64,000 nt of DNA from Ianthella basta (Eukaryota > Porifera > Demospongiae > Verongiida > Ianthellidae), in assembly GCA_964019415.1 (NCBI GenBank), contig OZ025885.1, positions 1,324,747 through 1,388,746 on the forward strand. Direction: 5' to 3'. Below the pieces are notes generated by a model. That model saw only the letters and a list, made by a program, of their open reading frames with translations, was not told where the DNA came from and ran no database searches. The position numbers and the translations under genes are program-made. This document shows, in pieces, positions 50,041 to 63,960 of this stretch. How positions within the stretch are numbered: position 1 is the first letter of the stretch; the number at the start of each line of letters is the position of its first letter.

Positions 50041-51142
50041 ACAGTAGCTGTTCATGGATTCATTTGAGTTGCATAATTTTTTGTTACAGTTTGATGCAAG
50101 AGCTGCTGCTACTATCACTCTAGTACATGATTCATGCCCAGCTGGATTTGACATTGTGGAGAGGATCATTCCAGGGCATTTTTTCTGTCAGTGTAACTTG
50201 CAAGATGTTAATATCCTAAATTGCAACAGAAGCACGCAGGACATACTGCTTCAAGTGAGAGTGCAGTGCATGCCTGTAGTAAATGGATTGCAGGTTGTCC
50301 TTCAATGTCAGTTCAGCATACTTATAACTGTGTATTCTCCTTCTCACAAATCCTTGCTCAACTCCACCTCTTAGCTTATTGCCTGCACTTTTCAGCCCAC
50401 TACATGTTGTTCTTCCCCATCCAATGCAGAACCGGTTGTGGGGCACTCCCATTACCAAGTCAGATGGCACCAAGGTCCTGTTTTCCACAAGCTGTTCCCA
50501 TGGTTACTGCCGCTGTCAGCCATGGTATGTAAACAGTATGAGAGAGTGCGGGTTCACTGTGTCTCAGGACTTGGGACAGAGGGACCGGCAGTGCACCTGC
50601 AACAGACAAGGTACGCAGGTATTTCTTTAGTCTGCACATACATTACTATACACTTATGCTTTCATCTATATGGTCAAGGCACTTAGGTGTGCACCCTCAC
50701 ACTATAGTTACTAATGCTTGCAGGCTTTCTCTGTGGGAGCTGTGTCAGTGGTACTGGAGTGACTACTCTGCTCAACCAATGCAAGGCCTGTGGCACAGCA
50801 CGTGTCACACTCATTATCCTTCTAGGTGAGATAGCCAGTAGACACCGTGGCATACATTCTCCCTCAGTGCATTATTTGATGAGTGCTCATTAGTTAAATG
50901 CAATAGGATGGTCAATAGACTCCTACACCGCTTCTCGTCAACAGGGCACAGAGACAGCTTCAGGACAGCGCCCTACAGGTCATTGATTGCTGTAGCAAAC
51001 TATGTACGTATATAGCTTTTCCCACCATAGAGCACTAGCTACTCTGGCAACTATGGGTCCCTTGATACATTTTGTTACAGTAAATACTCACTGAAAATTC
51101 ATGTGCAGTCATGTGTTTGTCTATGCTGAAGCTTTCTCCTTG

Positions 51143-51143
<1 letters not shown>

Positions 51144-51223
<80 letters not shown>

Positions 51224-51310
51224 TTGTGTGTGTGATTGTGTGTGTGTGTGTGTTCATATGTGTGATTGTGTGTGTGTGTGTGCGGGCATGTGTGTGTGTG
51301 TGTGTGTGCG
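51144..51310 (+). repeat. (TG)n microsatellite in intron 13 of copy F
   Basis: Long TG tract with TGATTG interruptions, in the intron before exon 14. Not present in this intron in B, D or E. Confidence 0.92.
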
Positions 51311-52617
51311 TGAATTGCATTTAGCAGAACCTACTGTGGCCAATACTTTCTTCTCTTTATCTTCATCTTCTTTTGTCATTCAGTCCTTGTTGATGCAGCC
51401 ATTTTCCTGGCCATTCTCATCTACTCACTGGTGAAGCCAATCCACCTCGCTGCCTGGTGGTACCCCATACTCTTTTACATACAGGTGAGAAATCACTGTG
51501 AAATTATACCGTTTGGGTGTGGCTCACTAGATGCATGTGACTTAATTCATGCTACCTGTGGCTGTTTGCTAACTGTGACTTTGATTATAACAGGTTGCAG
51601 CCTACTCCACTGAGAGCTTTCCAGTGACATTCGACAGCTTCCGCAATGTTGTAAGTATCAAGTGTGTTGGTTATATACAGTTCATTTCATCATCAAACAC
51701 ATCCTAATGTTTGTTGTATCTCGTGGAAATGTTAAAGTAGCTACATTGTGTCTGTGTGTGAATATGCATACTTTCACTAGCAAATTTGTATGCAGCTGTT
51801 TTGGGTATAGTGTTATTAGTTAATGAATTTGGTAATGCTGCCCTGACTGTAAATGTAACATTAACAACTAACTTGTGATTACTCAATATGTACAGATGTT
51901 CTACCTGGGCAGTCTCCTTGGCCTCTACTTCCCTTACGACTTCTGTCTGTATCCAAATGCAACTGCTGTGGAGGTCTATGCCATCAAGTACATACCATTC
52001 ATTGTGGCTCTTGTCATCTGTACAATATTCGGAGTGCTGGCAAGGTATACCAACTGTGTACATATATAGCATACAATATGATTTTTATTGGCATTTAATT
52101 AAGCTACTGTATTCATCTCTTTCCCTTCAGGTGTTGTATTAAAGATCCAAATCGACTGAACTTCAGTGGTGTCTGGCTAATTGCTGTGCTGTTGATAAAT
52201 CCTGCACTTCATACATCATTTTCCATTTTACGGTGTCCCAGAGTACAGTAAGAAGATGGCATATCAACACAAGTATGATATGAGTGCCACATAGTAAACT
52301 AATAGTGGAGGGAAAGTTAGGTATAATATTTGCTCCTGAGGATGCCACCAACTGTTGCTTGTCAAGTCTGATTCATCCTGTACACTTGTTTTCCACTGTG
52401 TCCTACAGTGTAGAAGGAGATAGCAGAGGGATTAATGTTTTAGATGCTACGTAAATGGCCAAAAAGAGAATACATTATTGCCCGCATGCTAAATGTGTTG
52501 CAAATTGTTTCTGATGTTAGTCCATGTTACATTGGCCAATTGGCTGTAACTAGTGTTAGATGCAGTACAGTGACTAGTGCTTGTCAAAACTTAGAACCAT
52601 TCTGTTCTGCATCTGTG

Positions 52618-52747
<130 letters not shown>

Positions 52748-54989
52748 GTCTGGCAGTATGATGGCACAGTGGAATGCTACACTAAAGGACACCTACCACT
52801 AGCCATATGGGCTTACATTGTCTTTACCATCTACACACTGGTAATGGTGGTGATCCCCCTAGCTGCCATAATCAAGAATTATCGTGTAAGCTACTAACTC
52901 TGATGATGGATAATGGTCACTCAATGAATGCAATGCACTTTGCTCTCTGCCTTACCAGTTAATACATTACACCATGCAGATTATTCTCTAAGTTCTTGGG
53001 GCTTAAAGTTTGCTTAAGATTTTCAATAATAGATCTATTGGATATAACCACATTCATTTTCTACAACTTTGTATTTGCATGTACATTATATTATAGATCC
53101 TTTCAGTTTTGATCTTTGATTTCTAGGGGAGAGCTGATAAAAAGACCAAGGCATTGGCTGAAGTGGCAAGCTATCCTTATGCTCCAAAGTACTGGTGGTG
53201 GTTTCTTGTGAACTACACAAAACAGTTGCTGATCATCTACCTTGCAATCTCCAATCCAAGAACAAATGTAAGAGAATAATGCTGAATTGATTGACACGAG
53301 GGTTCATTCCTTAGTCTATTTGTGTCCACTTTCTGGCTTTATCTGTATGCTGCATGGCATTGAATGCATTTTCAAACTGCATAGTAGTAGTGACTTTTAA
53401 ATTTTGTGGTATACCTTAAGGCTGCTAATTTCAGTGTATTAGCTAGTAGTACAAAAATAGCTGAAAATTGTGCTGGCAAAATTATTGTAATCACTAAAAT
53501 TTGTACCCGCCTAATCCTGTATGGTAAGGTATAGCTCTCTCTATGTGTACGGATGGCCCAGGAAGTAGCACCACTGTAGCACTATAGAAATGTATGGGAA
53601 CCAAAACATATTGCTGGAAGGCCACATGCAAATGCTGCAATAAAGCCACGCTATTGATACTATAATATTGAGAACCAATAAGCAAGCTTGACAAGCAGGA
53701 CCACAAACAATGATGGCCCCACTGTGTGCATTGGACAATGAAGAGTCAGCAATCAATTTTTCATTCTTCATTCTTACCAATCCACAGTGCACAAACTGTA
53801 CTGCGCTTAGCTCAAGCAGCAAACCTGCACACTTCCATGATGCTGTGTGCTTTTGTACATTAATTTTGTGGGAGTCATGTGCCTTCTTCTTTTGGACAAT
53901 TTCTCACAAAACACTTCTATGCACTGCTGAGTACTGAACAATCTCTGCTTGTTTCTTAACCATTTTATGTTAGTGTTTGTCAGGAGACACAGTACCATCC
54001 CTCACTCATTCATTCATCCAATGCACGTCCATTGCTAGTATATACACGAAACATATGTTAGCAACTTGATCACGCCATTTGTTATAGTATAGTCACTGTG
54101 ACATAGTAATATGTACATTAAGCAGTTTCATCCAATGATTTACAGTCAGATGGGAATTGCTATGCAATTAAAAGCACTATCACGTTAGCAGTATTTGAAT
54201 TCTGCTCATGCACCTTATCAATAGAAGTGCATGGACTCTACATACTATTCTTCTAAACTGTTACAGTTCTCTCTTCCTCCTACCTGACAGAAATTTGAAA
54301 TAATGTTCCTTATGCTGTTCTACTTTCTCTATGCGTATGCAAGACCCTACAAGTCTACCTATGTGAATATCATTGAGATAGTACTGTTGGCTTATCTGGG
54401 CATCTTCCTTGGCTTGTTACAACTTAACCGACTGCGTCCTATGCATAACATTCTGCTGGATGGACCCAATACTGACTCATGTGGAAATGAAGTGCCTTCT
54501 GTTGGCCCAGCAGGAATTGCATATGGAGTAGTTTACTTTCTTCCGGTAATAGTTCCTCTTTTCTTCTTGGGAAGATGGCTGCTTTGCTCAAGACCCATGA
54601 GAATGTTGAGGTATGAGACAAATGTTAGTCAAGTATATTTATAAGAAGTGATAAATTATCGAGTTATAATTAGTGAATGATTAAGACAAGTCTGTGTATG
54701 TGTATGCATGTATTGTGTATATGTGTATGTCTGTAAAATTAATGTGAATAGATGTGGTTATTAGAAATGAATGTAATTTGATACTCTTATCACACTTAAT
54801 CAATATTGCAGAGAGAGACTGTGTACAAAAGTAAGGAGCATCCAAGAGGGAAATAGAAAGCAAAATGCTTACTCTACAGTAAACTGGAGCAACGTAACTG
54901 AGGTCATTATTGAACTTGTCACATCCAGTGACAAAGAAAATTCAATAGATTCTGAAACTTTAGCAAACAACCACCAAACCACTTTGTAG

Positions 54990-55625
54990 CCTCCACTTAT
55001 AGCTATCTCAAAGTGGATGTGAAAATGCTCTTGTCAAGCTATTGCAGCAAGAAACTTTATTATTTTGCATGGCTTGAAACTCCTCTTTTCTGTGACTGAT
55101 ATTGCTTAATGTAATTTATATAAGGAAATTAACAATGAATAATAATTATTGCAAACAATTGCATGGCTATAAGAAATGCTTTATTGTAAGCTCCTGTAAG
55201 TGTTAATCATCTTGTTTTAATGATTGACCTTTAGCTACAGTGTCTAACCCAGGTCCACATGTTACAGAGGTCAATTCTGAACTTGTACCGCACAGTGATC
55301 CAAATGGAAGGATTGAAGGGAATGCTTGAGTTGATCAATTAAGGCTCATCATGTAAGAATGTATGAAGTTCAATGTTACTTAAAAGACCAAGGCTATACG
55401 TGTTCAGTAGCTAGCTAGCAAAGTAATATTAATCACTAACCCAAACACTAATACAAAAATATACCATACAAAAAATGATGACAAAAGGGGAACATAATTT
55501 AGCTATATGTGCATTCAATTACAGAACAGTTTGTAAGGGAGTAAGCACTTAATGGTACATTTCACTACAGATATGATATATATACTACTTTAAGAATTTG
55601 AGTATATGCAGTACACACTGACAGC

Positions 55626-55670
<45 letters not shown>

Positions 55671-55959
55671 ACTATACCACCAATAGATAAATACAACCAT
55701 CATCACCACCACAGTGGAAGTTGCAATGGGTAGTATATTATGTGTTACAGCTGAAAGAAAACAGACCACCATGCACATCAGGTGCTGCTACCATATACTA
55801 CTACCACCACCACACAGTGCAAGCTACAATATTACGGCCACCACATGCATTCCTATATATACAGTGCAAGTTACAATATACACCACCAAGAGTAGATAAG
55901 AGATGAGAGTGTGCAACCGCGTATACGCATCCGTAACAGCATTTTTCTAAAATGACGCA
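54990..55959. other. Intergenic region after copy F
   Basis: AT-rich; contains a partial third copy of the block found at 23885 and 43925 (AGCACTTAATGGTACATTTC), then the TA microsatellite and ACCACCA-rich sequence. No gene recognised. Confidence 0.55.
55625..55669 (+). repeat. (TA)n microsatellite between copies F and G
   Basis: About 20 TA units at the point where a third, shorter copy of the block GCAGTACACACTGACAGCAT (also at 23951 and 44003) ends. Confidence 0.9.
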
Positions 55960-56417
55960 GCAACACGTCACACGTGGGCATGGTAACGCTACTTAATATT
56001 CTGATGTAATGGATGAATACTATTAACTCGATCTGCCAGTATGTACTCGGCATCGATTGCGAACCCTTCGGTTTGTTAGTCGGGAGTTGCAACAATGTCC
56101 AGGACACCTCTGCAGCGCCCGCGAGGAAGGACCAGGACAGCAAGCGTGGATTTGGGTCGCAGTGCTGCCATCCACAGCTCCGCAGCGCTGTCCTTCGAGT
56201 TTCACGGTGGCTACGCATTTGTTCTAGGCTCGATCTATCCAGTAAAGAGCCCGGCGTCAACCAGCTGGTCCTGGACATCGTTGAAACTCCCGACTAACAA
56301 ACCGAGAGCTGCGCAATCGATGCCGAATACGTACAGACTGGAGGATCGAGTTAATGGTATTCATCCATTACATCAGAATATTAAGTAGCGTTACCATGCC
56401 CACGTGTGACGTGTTGC
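55960..56417 (+). mobile_element. Foldback element with about 145-bp inverted arms
   Basis: Left arm 55960-56104 (GCAACACGTCACACGTGGGC...) pairs with right arm 56269-56417 with few mismatches; the loop is about 165 bp. No transposase frame was recognised; open frames here are consequences of the arms. Looks like a nonautonomous DNA transposon in the 5' flank of copy G. Target duplication not resolved. Confidence 0.75.
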
Positions 56418-56589
56418 CACTTTGGCTATATAATAATTATTGGTGGAATGTGACAGACAAAGGGCCTTGTTGCATGAAATTCTACAGCACAGTGATGCTG
56501 CTGAGAATGGAATGGAATATATAGTTGATCAGGTGAAGGCTCGTGCAATGTTTGCGTGGCTTAGCTAACTATGCTTTGCTTCTACATTT

Positions 56590-56814
56590 GGAAATTGTGT
56601 ACGAATGATGTTACCATAATGGGCACACACATGCGTGCAAGCACAGCTAGCTCCGTATATATGTTTGTATATAGATCATCTAATAAGGACCCGTTGTTGG
56701 TACAAGTGACCTGCTGTATACGTGCACCTGTACCTCAGCCACACGGATCACATGTTGAACTTTGCTCACACAATAAGACTGCCAGACCAGATCATTCATA
56801 TGATAAACGTTAAA
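56590..56814 (+). promoter_or_regulatory. Conserved 5' flank of copy G (D/G type)
   Basis: Matches the copy D flank (GTTACCATAATGGGCACAC; GGACCCGTTGTTGGTACAAG; CACACGGATCACATG). The reading frame of exon 1 stays open upstream to about 56722, so the exact start is not fixed by stops. Confidence 0.45.
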
Positions 56815-59800
56815 ATGGCAGAGTGGAGACTAGCCCTTGTTTTTGCGCATTTGCTCTACGTTCTCGTTCTGGAGAGAGCATCTGCTACTCAAGCCTGCTC
56901 TTTTGACGGTCCACCGATCGTGGTGGAACCCGTAGCTGGGTCTCTGGAAGACGCGCTGCGCGGCCTTGATCCTCTTCACAACTGCACGGTCCAGTTGTAC
57001 CTGCTTTCAGGGGAGCACGTCATCTCTTCCAGTGTGTCGGTGAGCGCTGCTAGCGTGGTCCTCTCGAGCCACCCAAACAACACCGTTCGTCCAGTGGTGA
57101 CGTGTGGGGATAACATGTCCTATCCAGGCAATTTCGTGAATGAGACGGAGGAAGTCGGTTTTCTAACCTTCTGGAAGGGCACACGGGACGTCGTCATCTC
57201 CGGAGTGGTCTTTGAGGGCTGTCCTCGGACCGTGCAGTTGATTGAGGTGGACAATGTCAACATCAGCGATTGTACATTCAGGTCAGTCTAAACACAACAT
57301 CGCTGTAACATTGCTATATTTTGCGAATTATAACTAAAATAATTATTATTATAATAATTACTATTATTATCATTGTGATTTTGTCATTCAGTATCGTAAG
57401 CCATTCTATCGCTTTTACTTCGCTGTATTGCATTGTGATTATTCATGATGTTGTGCAGAATTACATTGTTATGTGCACTATTACCTGGTGTGGGTGAAAC
57501 TACATTATCAGACGCCAAGGTAGTGCTGTCAATGTAAGGATGGCGGTGAATGTTTTTATGCTGTAATTCACCTGCAAGGTGTTGTGTTATCCCTGCATTG
57601 GGTTAAGAACCAGCAAAATAGACTCCCACGGGGAACTATGTATCGGTCGGAGACCTTGACATTGTTGTACTTCGACTTCTTTCATCTCTTTTGCCTGGAT
57701 TGTCATGACATTTGACGCAATACATACTAACAATGGAGGAGTATTTGTCACATGGCCAGCATCAAACTTGATGTGTGACAAATTTCTCTGTCTGGTGTAT
57801 CCTTTGAGTCATGACCTACAGATTAGGTTGTTCATACATCCAGCACCTAGCTAGTGCCAAAACTAAGAGAGCAATTGATTTAAAGCATAACTGCAGTTAT
57901 AGCAGAATACAAATTATTATATACCCTGTTGCCATGGCAACCGCGCGAAAATATATCGCGTAAACAAGCCAGCCGGGATATAACAGGAGCTAAGAAGCAT
58001 ATATATGCACAGGGGCGCTTAAATCCTGTTATATCCCAGCCCAAATATGGAAGGTGTGAAAGATAACAAGGATTGTTATTGATAACAACGAAGGTGTCAA
58101 ATCACACCAAAGCACACACACAAATGCAGCAACTTGCAGTCAGCTTGAACTTTACGTTGCTTCGGGCGAGTCCGCAAAGCATTGAAAAGCCTCATACATC
58201 ACTCCACCACGCTGCAATCAATGCACACAAGCTAACAACGTAAAGCGCTTCGTAACCGAGCTAGATAAGCCATGTACGCGACCCGCACAGTGTACAAACG
58301 AGAAACAGCAAGTTCGTGCGCAAACTCGTACGCAAGGGCATTCAAAATTACTGCAGCAGTGGGAACGCACTGTTTCACGGAGAATAGAAAGTCGAGCAGT
58401 GAGCGCAATGAACCCTCAAAGGCCGAGAACGTCGCAGATGCCTCAATCGCTTCACTGGCTTCTTAGAGTGTTGCTCCAGTGGCTTAACAAAAGGCAAAAA
58501 CTTCACAGCACTTGCGAATTCAACAAAACGTGACAGCGGCTCTTCAGAGCTGCCGTCCTGGAAGAAGTCCGCCTTTCGAATAAGAGCCTAGACGCGCTAG
58601 GCGGGGTATATATCACTTATACCACGGCGCTTCGGTGTATATGGATTTTAGACGCACTCGTCCTCGGGCGCTTCGCGCCCTCGGGCATCGTGCGCCTAAA
58701 ATCCATATACACCTCAGCGCCGTGGTATAACTAATACATATTTCACAAGTCATGAGTTATGGATTACATTGGTCTATGCACATTGCTCATCAGCCAGCAG
58801 GAACTGCTGCAATGCTGGAATTGCCAACTTGCACTCAGGAAGAGGAAGGCTATGTGACAGTGTGTGCTAAATATGCACCCTTCCTCTCTCATTCTCTCAG
58901 GAACTTCACTCAGGGCCCTGTTAACATGTACAACTGTAAAGATGTGACCGTCTCATCAAGCACCTTTGAGAACAACCGTGCACAGTCTGTCTTTACAGAC
59001 CTCCCAAACAGAGTGTCAGCGGGAGGGCTCTCCATCACCATACTTGGCAATAGCAACAGCTCTGCAACACAGGGAACATTCACCTATACCATCCAGAATT
59101 GCAATTTCTCCAACAATAGTGCTACTTCAGCTGTAGCTGCAGCAAGCACTGTTTCCGTTCTGGAAGGCAGTCATGTCAATGGACGTGGTGGTGGGGTGGG
59201 ATTTTACATTGTACATCCGTCAGTGGTGAGTATTATTGTTCTACAGTGCAATTTCTTGAGCAATGCTGCTGAACTTGGTGGAGGACTGTACATCTTTTCT
59301 CCTGAACTGGTCACTGAAGAGGACTTCACTGTAGCTGCCAACTACTTAGAAGGCAATGAAGCAAAAATTGGAGGTGCAATTGCTGTAGGGGCTGGCCGGG
59401 CCACTTTCCAGCAGATAGATACAAAAGTGCATTTGCTAAAAGATATTTTGACAGAATCTGTGATTTTCGATAGGAACACATTTGTAAGGAACAAAGCACA
59501 TGTGGGAGGAGCAATGTTTCTAGGACCAGGTGCACGTGAGTGCATGGAGCATTGAGTAACAACGCACAAATAGTATTATAACAGATTCCTAGGCCTGAGC
59601 TTGAAGCATGCATGTGGCTACAGATGGTGCATGTGTGTATGCAAGTATTGCATAATTATAATTATTTAAAATAACTGACAAAATAAATTGTAATAAGAAA
59701 GAACAAGGATATGCACATGCAATAGTACAAACCTGTTCGCTAATAAACCCTACCACACTACTAATAAAAGAAATGCAGCACCTAACTATCTGTTACTAGA

Positions 59801-62800
59801 TCAATGCACACCATGGAGTGTGCTCATGAGTGCAGCTATGTGTAATTTATCTAGAGAATATTGGGTCAGAGCTGCTGGGAGGGGTGGTGCCCAGCACTGC
59901 GGCTGTACTCACCAGGAACACATTTGTAAGGAGCAAACATAATAGTAGTCAGGTGTCGTGTGACCCCTTCATCATGCGATGCCGGACTAACAAAATAACA
60001 TGTATGGTATAATTATATGGATGCCTGTAAATGAATTGTGCAGTACACATGCCTTGTGTTAATATGTACTGTACAATCCTATCTCATACATTCCTCACAC
60101 CCACCCACACAGAATTACCAACAGGGTCAGTTTCAGTGAATGGCACTTTTGAAATATGCAGCAATATATTTCATGAGAATGTGGCTATAGATCGCGGGGC
60201 AGCTGTGGCATTGCCACTATTTACAGCATTCACCCTTCGAACACAGACTGTCACTGTGTTCAGGAACAGGTAAGGAGAGCCAAGGGTGTACTGATTGAGT
60301 CAATGATTAGTTTAATAGCTATTATTAGGTTGTCTGTCAGTAAATTTTAAATGTCTTGCACATACTTCCACATAATGTACATTTCTTCTCATAATGCTAT
60401 TCAGTACCTTTGCGGCTAACAATTGCTCAGTGGGAGGTGTCATAAACACCTACTATTATCCAGTCCACTTTCAGGATGAAAACACGTTTGTCAACAACAC
60501 TGGATCATGTGTACAGGTGAGCCGTGTATTGCTCAGGATACATTAAAGTCCAGTATTCATAGTGTTATACAAAAATGTCCATCTGTGTCCTTCCTTAAAC
60601 TGGTAATGTTAACTGTTCTGCAAAGGCCGCTGAAGCACTCGTAGAAGTCTCTGGTGACATGCTGTGGATGAACAACACTGCTCTTACAGGTGGTGGGGCT
60701 ATCTACCTCACATCACATGCTCAACTCAAACTGCATCCATCAACAAACCTGACATTTGTGGCAAATTTGGGGAAGTAAGTACATGTATTTCAGAACACTA
60801 AGTACTTGAAAGTATATAAATGGTATAATTAATTCTACATTACTACCATGCACACACCTGCCATCGCTCCACTAAATACTAGGCAGCAGCACCAACATGT
60901 TTTAAGTATGCTGTGACTTCTGTTGTAATCTACATTCTTTCTGCATACCAGTACTACTACATCTCATTATCGCTGCACTGCACAAATTTTCTGTTAAGGG
61001 TATGTGCTTCACTACAGCATGAGTTTAGAATACACTCTCTTCTCCCTTCAGATTTGGCTCTGCCCTTATTGCGGATCAACTGCGGCCAATCCCATTCCTA
61101 GCCAAAGTTCCTCGCAACCCATTGTGCTTTATGATCTACTCTGATAGGAGCATTCTCCCTCAAGATCAAAATGTAGGTACAAAGTCCAATGTAAGAATAA
61201 TCATATTCATGTATTTCCTCTAAACATACTGACCCATGCAATGTAGGTAACAGTCTCCTTCATCAACAACACTGCACAAATTGGATCAGCAATGTACCTT
61301 CAGTACATGGAGCATTGCTCGTTTGTCAGCTACAATGAATCTTCACTTCCATTGGAAGCAATGTTTAGATCAGCTATATTTCATTACAGGTAAGTCTCCA
61401 CGTTAATGCATGACTATTTAAAATTGATGTTATATATATAGAAAGCATATCCATTACATTAACATTAGAATTCTATATATAACTGTATTGCAATGTTCAG
61501 TCCATGAAATCATTAACAGCGACACTGTGCAATGTACAGACAGTAAAAACGTCTCTACAACCACCTCCACCTCACTTGTGTGCAGTGGCAATGAGAACAC
61601 TGGCTATCCACCTGGTGCAAGAGGAAACACTTCCTATGACATCTCTACACCTGTTGCACAGATTGACATACCCAACAGTACAGTGAGTATGGAGACAATT
61701 ATAAATATAAATATAATAATAGTATAAATTATTGTTATAATTATAGAACTTGACGCTTGCTCATTAGGTGTTTGCTTATGCTAATGGGGATACATCTGTG
61801 GTTGTACGTGGTCTGGATGAGTTGGGCAACCCCACTGCTGGCACCTTCAGTATCACTGAGAGCACGAAGGAATATAATGGCATGCACAAGATCAAGGTAT
61901 ATAATATTAGATTCAGTTTTCACCCGTACAAGCAATGTTTGCATATGACGTAGTTGTCAGTTGCTTCAATCACTCTGGCATCATCATGTACATACCCAAG
62001 AGATTGAATTAGAGGCACTTGCCCTAGGATGGGCTGGTCATGCTATGCTGGGATAGAGCAACCATGCAATGACTCAGCATGACTGTACATTTATAGAGCT
62101 GTTAGGCTTATTGTAACATAATTAATATAAATGTAATTGTACAATAATTACAGTGGTTAATGTACTGAACCAATCAGTTATATCAATGATTCAGTACCAC
62201 ATTCTCTTAGGAGGTTGCCATAAATACATGAACACTGCATTTGTTCTGCAGCTGCATACGTATGTTCTGGCAATACTATTATACTCAGTAAAATAATATG
62301 ATTCTGTATCATATATCCATCTCTTACTTGGCTATCCTCTCGGTCATCCTCCACAAATATTCCCTGTGGTTTCAATCCTTCTTCATTGACCATGGCTCCC
62401 AACAATTTAGTTGCTTGTATACCTCCTCTATACCTGTGTACTCCATTTACATGTAGTGACATGTACAGCCTCCATCTTTGTTCCTTCTCCAATTTATCTA
62501 CATTTTCCAGTTTGCAATCACTTCGTTGAGCACATAATTCTTTTATGTTGTACCTTCTCATACATTTTCATGCAGCCAAATAGAAATCTAATTTGTTCGT
62601 GTTTCTGCATAATTGCATGCAATCCTGACTGCTAAGGTAGGGTAGATTTATCCTTGAAAATCAATTACATTATCTTTCTGGTAAATATGTGTTTTTTCTT
62701 CAGAAATGTGTAGTAATGAGTAAAATAATATAGATCTGAACGATTTTATCATTTTATCACTACATGCATGCTTTGTTCTTGCAGCGGAAATTGGTACTCT

Positions 62801-63960
62801 TGCCAACTGTAAAAGTTCTATTCCCAAATAACCAAGAATACAGGATGAGGTATGTCCCACTCCGGAGGCCAGACATCAATAAAAGTCATGAACTCATTGT
62901 GAGAACTGTAAGTTCAACATCAATGCACTATCTTAGAATGAATATGACAGCATTAGTTGTTCATGGTTTGATATGATTCTTACTTATTTGTCTGTACAGT
63001 TTGGTGCGAAGCCCACGGCCAACTTTACCCTAGTACCTGAATCATGTCCAGCCGGATTTGACATTGTGGAGGGGATAGTTTCAGGGCAATTTGTCTGTAG
63101 GTGTAGCTTTCAGGATGCAAACATCCTATATTGCAACACAAGCTCAGAGGACATACTGCTTCGAGTGAGAGCTAGTGCAATGCATGTATGAATGTGATTC
63201 ATGGATTACCATTCATCCATCATTGCCAGTTCATCAGACTTGTAACCATGTCTAACCCACCTCCCAATTTCTGGCTTGGCTCCATCTCAATCTCTCTCCT
63301 CACCTTAAAAGCCTGTGAGCTCCGTCACTCTGCCTCTCTCCCTGGCCCACACAGGACCGCTTGTGGGCCACCCCAGTTACCAACTCAAATAGTAACAGAG
63401 TCCTTTTCACCACAAGCTGTTCCCATGGTTACTGCCGCTGCCAGCCATGGTATACAGACAATAGAAGAGAGTGCAGGTTCACTGTGTCTCAGGACTTGGG
63501 ACAGAGGGACCAGCAGTGCACTTGTAACAGACAAGGTACATAACAAGTGTTTCCAGAGTTAGAGAATGTGCCAACAAGTCTTAATTCAAATTATAAAATA
63601 ATTTGATTCTAAAATTCTTGCAGAATAATGCACACATAAATAATAGTTATTATAAAAATAACATCACCACGTGTTGCAAGTTGCGTGTGGTGGTGATGTC
63701 TGTATATATGGTGGTGCGTGCATGGTGGTTGTTGCTGTATGTGGTGTTGTATGGTGGTACATGTGGTTGTACATGCACCACTGCATTGGTTACATTTGTA
63801 CAAAATCTACTCTTTTGTAAGAATTGTTTATACTGAGGCTTGAAATGAAACTCTACAGGATTTCTCTGTGGGAGCTGTGTCAGTGGTACTGGAGTGACTG
63901 CTCTACTCAACAAATGCGAGGACTGTGGACCAGCCAATGTCACACTCATTGTCTTTCTAG
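56815..63960 (+). CDS. Copy G: beta-helix/multi-TM receptor-like protein, 5' part (exons 1-13)
   Basis: Exons: 56815-57281, 58901-59535, 60113-60269, 60405-60516, 60626-60774, 61052-61172, 61247-61389, 61586-61682, 61768-61896, 62785-62907, 63000-63164, 63355-63535, 63859-63960; exons 14-21 lie beyond the window. ATG 56815 matches the start of copy D; an in-frame ATG at 56800 is an alternative. Exon 2 could end at 59529 (donor GTGCAC) or 59535 (better donor GTGAGT); both keep frame. Exon 9 is 27 nt longer than in other copies. The exon 1 product has a signal peptide (MAEWRLALVFAHLLYVLVL) and the ectodomain keeps FxxN/GG repeats and the Cys-rich CRCSFQDANILYC and FLCGSC motifs. No lesion was seen. 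Intron 1 (1.6 kb) contains hairpin elements. Function is unknown. Confidence 0.8.
57928..57941. promoter_or_regulatory. Perfect RFX-type X-box palindrome
   Basis: GTTGCCATGGCAAC matches the consensus for RFX transcription factors (GTNRCC/RGYAAC half sites) and is a perfect 14-bp palindrome. It lies in intron 1 of copy G beside a second palindromic pair CGCG...CGCG. Use in vivo is unproven; it may simply be the end of an inserted element. Confidence 0.4.
57975..58040 (+). repeat. Short inverted repeat in intron 1 of copy G
   Basis: GGGATATAACAGGA pairs with TCCTGTTATATCCC, separated by about 36 bases. Lies in the same GC-richer island (57920-58740) as the hairpin at 58617. Confidence 0.7.
58617..58732 (+). 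mobile_element. Long perfect-looking hairpin in intron 1 of copy G
   Basis: TTATACCACGGCGCTTCGG...TGTATATGGATTTTAG pairs with CTAAAATCCATATACA...CAGCGCCGTGGTATAA around a GC-rich apex GGGCGCTTCGCGCCC. Stem about 55 bp per side. It may be the right end of a larger nonautonomous element starting near 57920. Confidence 0.7.

Noticed and set aside
55871-56388. Overlapping frames of 94-135 codons on both strands of the foldback element
   Set aside because: They arise from the inverted arms, read the same DNA in opposite directions, and show no known domain.
58272-58466. Plus-strand 64-codon frame in the intron 1 island of copy G
   Set aside because: No homologous frame in other copies, no domain, and located between inverted repeats of a likely transposon.
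59913-59931. Short match AGGAACACATTTGTAAGGA to the end of exon 2, lying in intron 2 of copy G
   Set aside because: Too short to claim a duplicated exon; could be a remnant but cannot be supported further.
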